DNA of 64,000 nt from assembly GCA_036937835.1 (NCBI GenBank), contig CM072879.1, positions 4,936,001-5,000,000 of the forward strand, in the 5' to 3' direction. A program made the translations under genes and the position numbers. Each line of letters starts with the position of its first letter. Position 1 is the stretch's first letter. The notes below the pieces were generated by a model that searched no databases, was not told where the DNA came from, and was given only the letters and a program-made list of their open reading frames with translations. The DNA comes from Pampus argenteus. Taxonomy: Eukaryota; Chordata; Actinopteri; Scombriformes; Stromateidae. Positions 61,084 to 64,000 of the stretch are shown in pieces.

Positions 61084-62985
61084 GCTCCCTTCATGTGCAA
61101 GATACTCACTCTATTCTTCATCTGTGTGACTCTGCAACAAGGTCAGTATCTTTTTGTTTCTTTGGGTTTTAGGGAACTTTAGAAATATTTGCGATCGCTT
61201 TTGTAGATTTTAGTTGAAATTCAATAAAATTGTAATAATTACGTATGTAATAAATGGCCAGCCCTTTTATTTATTTTTTTATTTTTTTCTCGACTTAGTC
61301 TTAATAAAGGTTTAAGGATTCAGGTAGTTTTTCATTTTTACCAAAATGAGTAGTTTTACAAACTAGTATAGTACAAAAAGACTTTAACCACAAATATGAG
61401 ATGCAGGTATGTTAGTTGATGCTGCGGCATTTCACCCTCTGCCAGTCACCACAGAAAGTGTAAATACAATGAGCTGGGCTTGGCCCTACAGAGAAAAACG
61501 CTGCAGCACTTTTGGCCAGCTTGCAGGATTGTTTGACTTGGATTACATTCCATGATTTATATGATAAATATGTTCCTCTATTAATCACAAAGCATTTGTT
61601 CAACTGCACTAGTGGGTGTTAGCCTGCCAAGTGGATTTGTTTGTTTTCACATGTGGTAATTACTGCACAGTCATACTGCGAAGGATTAGTTGGCGCTTTT
61701 TAATCTCTGGATCCTTTTGTGTTTTTCTAGGTTGTGGACTCCCCTTATCAGAGCAGGCAGAGCTGCCAGCTCAGGCTTCACATCCACACCGCGTCAGGAC
61801 CAAACGCTGCTCCTGTAACAGCTGGGATGATAAAGAATGCATCTACTTTTGCCACCTGGATATTATCTGGATCAACACGCCAAGGTGAGGCTGCGGGGGC
61901 ACGGCACCCAGAGAGCTCCATTTGGGGACTAGATATATCGATTTTGATTGAGTAACACACCCGAAACCTACAACCTCAATAGCGCTAAGGGATGATTTCT
62001 AAGTTTTCACATACTTTCACCTACTGTATCAATAAAAGTTTTCTTTCCTTTTTCAGTAAAATCCTTCCTTATGGTCTGGGAAGTCCCTTGTCTCGCCGGC
62101 GCCGTTCGACCAAACGTTGTGAATGCACCAACCCAGCCGACAAAACCTGCTCCACCTTCTGCCTTAAAAGGTGAGTGTATTTCCATCTCCACCCTCCTCC
62201 TTCCATGATATCCACCTAGGCCTACAGCAAGCATCCTTCCCATCACGTACCCTCCTTAGATGTCAGATAGTGGCTTCTGTGTCGTGGTCCAGCGCCAGTC
62301 AAGTGTGACAAAGCCTGTAAGAGTATGTTGGTGTAGATGATGAGTTGGATAGGAGGCAAAATGATTAAGTCTGTGATAATGTTGCTACAGGTATGTAGGG
62401 GTGGTAATTGTAACACAAAGAACTTCCCGCAGACCTTGAAAGAATTAGCGTTGCTGCTATTTTTAGACGGTTTCGTTTTTTTTTTTTGCCAAAGGGAATG
62501 TTTTTCTATCCGAGTTATTGCAGCAATGAATCGACCAGTATGGGATGAGTCACTGTCTCAGTCATTTTTCTCAGGGTACAGGCGCACCCTGCATTCCTGA
62601 TGATACCACATCTAAAAATATAATAATTCCCCGAAGTATTGGAAGGGTTGTGTCCTTGTTTTAATCATTTTGTTGTGTCTTTCCACAGCTCGGAGGATCC
62701 AAGGACTGATGCTGTGAGCCCCTCGGTAGAATCTGCAAACACAAATAGCAACAAGTTGCTGGCGTCTCTCAGGTAAATGAAGAGAAATTTAAGGATCAAC
62801 CTTTAACTCCACATTGTGCAGGTCTGATGTTCATGTCTAAGACATCTAAAAGACTTCTTACCTGTTTTCTGTCGTTTTTTTGCAGGTCTGTGGTCAACTC
62901 AAACATGGCAATCGCAAACCAGATTCTGTCGTCCAATGAGAAACCGGCTGGAGTTAACAGACTAAAGAATCAAACAAGGAGGTAG
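61066..62985 (+). CDS. edn2: preproendothelin, EDN2-like, 5 exons
   Basis: Coding exons: 61066-61141, 61731-61884, 62057-62170, 62689-62772, 62886-62985; GT-AG, phases agree, 175 aa (human EDN2 178). The order is: signal peptide (six Met, then a hydrophobic ILTLFFICVTL core); furin site RTKR (48-51); mature peptide C52-W72 with the Cys pattern 1-3-11-15 and HLDIIW tail; W72-I73 converting-enzyme bond; PYGLGSP; basic RRRRSTKR (90-97); endothelin-like repeat C98-C112 (CECTNPADKTCSTFC); and a tail ending in basic residues. The secreted peptide acts on endothelin receptors in vascular, ocular and neural-crest tissue. EDN2 is preferred over EDN1 because mature residue 6 is Trp, because of the RRRR run before the repeat and the CSTFCLK segment, and because hivep3 lies immediately upstream. 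Mature residue 7 is Asp, unusual. The first of six in-phase ATGs is annotated; the true start could be any of them. Confidence 0.93.
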
Positions 62986-63586
62986 AGGACTGGGTGATGA
63001 TGAGAAGCTGTTCAACCTCTATGGATCCATCCTCCATAGTCTGGAGAGTCCTCCAGCTGCCTTCAGTGCCAGAAATATTTGAAGACCCTCACCAAATCTA
63101 GGGATGCAGAGGTGGAAAGATGGAAGGCAAAAGAATCAGTGGATTAAGCATTTGATCAAAATAATGGCTTCACTGGCAGGAGCAATGATGGATTGGAGAC
63201 TTTTCTGAACTTAACCTGTATCTGCATACGCCACGGACATGGAAATTGGCTATGGGATGAGTTGGCAACCACAAAAAGAAAGGTTGCAACGATAAATCAG
63301 GGACCAGTCGGTTTGACTCGTCTATATGGACAGTTTTTTAGTTCCAACACCAACACTGAAGATTGGTTTGGTTGAATATTCCTCTGTATCAGAGCTGGCC
63401 TACCTAATGTTTAGGGCAAACTAGCAAATAATTAATAATTAATTATCAATCAGTACTTGAAAACGGCAGCTAGTTGGCACACATTGCCTCAATGAAATGA
63501 GAATCATCTCTTTGGCATTTATCTACCAAACAATTAGCTGGAAACCATTTATTCCGTTGTCAGTTCTTCACACACACACACAGACA

Positions 63587-63624
<38 letters not shown>

Positions 63625-64000
63625 AAGTATACAATACATTCTACCAGCATAACAGCTACAGTAGGTCTATTGTGTTGGCTCAAGTGTTTATTGCATAGCT
63701 CCTGTTTAATGTTTTCGTTGCAGATAAACCAGAAATGTTCAATGATGCAGAGCTTGCCAAAAAATGCAACAATTGTTTTCCCCTCTTAACAAACGTTAAC
63801 TTAATTCCTCTGTAATCAGTCGCTGGTGAATTATGGCTCTCCGCTTCAGAAGCTGTTTATCTGTAGCGTTTTCCTTTTTATGTGCAATGAATCCATTCAC
63901 TCCGTCTGCCCTGTTTGACTGCAGTCAACAGGATCTGATGGACACAAATATTCATCCCAGTATATAGTCACCTATATTTTATCTCAATGCTGTATATGAT
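62986..64000 (+). other. edn2: edn2 3' UTR and downstream DNA
   Basis: No canonical AATAAA was found with certainty after the TAG stop. AT-rich sequence near 63425-63445 (AATAATTAATAATTAATTA) could host a variant signal. The end of the window contains no further gene that I recognise. Confidence 0.4.
63568..63621. repeat. (CA)n microsatellite, interrupted
   Basis: Two CA blocks separated by CAGACAGA, about 54 bp in total, downstream of edn2. Confidence 0.95.

Noticed and set aside
61066..62985. Assignment to edn1 or to a sarafotoxin-like toxin
   Set aside because: Trp at mature position 6, the RRRR run and the CSTFC repeat fit EDN2; the precursor layout is that of an endogenous endothelin.

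Overview
The window is nuclear DNA of a ray-finned fish, most likely a percomorph teleost. Evidence for this is the small-intron vertebrate genes with GT-AG splicing, abundant (CA)n microsatellites, and fish-type Tc1/mariner, Tigger, TTAA-type MITE and L2 LINE remnants. Nothing bacterial, organellar or plasmid-like is present.

Layout: (1) 1 to about 17.4 kb has no gene I can support. It is AT-rich intergenic DNA with one conserved-looking block (6.8-7.1 kb) and a CpG-rich minus-strand start-site candidate near 14 kb. (2) 17.5-23.3 kb holds a complete ten-exon serine incorporator gene on the plus strand, closest by residues to SERINC2 (461 aa). (3) 23.3-44.8 kb is a long gene-poor stretch with two candidate untranslated first exons (ending at 26033 and 41366), several transposon remnants, a 13/15-bp minisatellite and conserved-looking blocks. 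It is probably the 5' regulatory and first-intron territory of the next gene. (4) 45.2-55.0 kb holds a six-coding-exon HIVEP/Schnurri gene, best fit HIVEP3 (1775 aa), with a 3.9-kb mega-exon carrying an intact N-terminal zinc-finger pair. (5) 55-60.8 kb is 3' UTR and intergenic DNA with a Tc1 relic. (6) 61.07-62.99 kb holds a complete five-exon endothelin gene, best fit EDN2 (175 aa).

HIVEP3 followed by EDN2 in the same orientation matches the known vertebrate HIVEP3-EDN2 neighbourhood, which parallels HIVEP1-EDN1, so the two assignments support each other. The genes do not form an operon or pathway; they are a conserved syntenic block.

The most interesting observation is in hivep3. The exons that should encode the C-terminal ZAS domain (the second C2H2 pair) are present, in frame, and flanked by the same phases and the same recognisable boundary residues. 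However, the encoded domain has lost most of its zinc ligands and about 17 residues. The gene therefore looks like an intact, single-ZAS Schnurri protein rather than a pseudogene. Secondary points are an acidic substitution at position 7 of the mature endothelin and an (ATG)6 microsatellite that forms the endothelin start codon.
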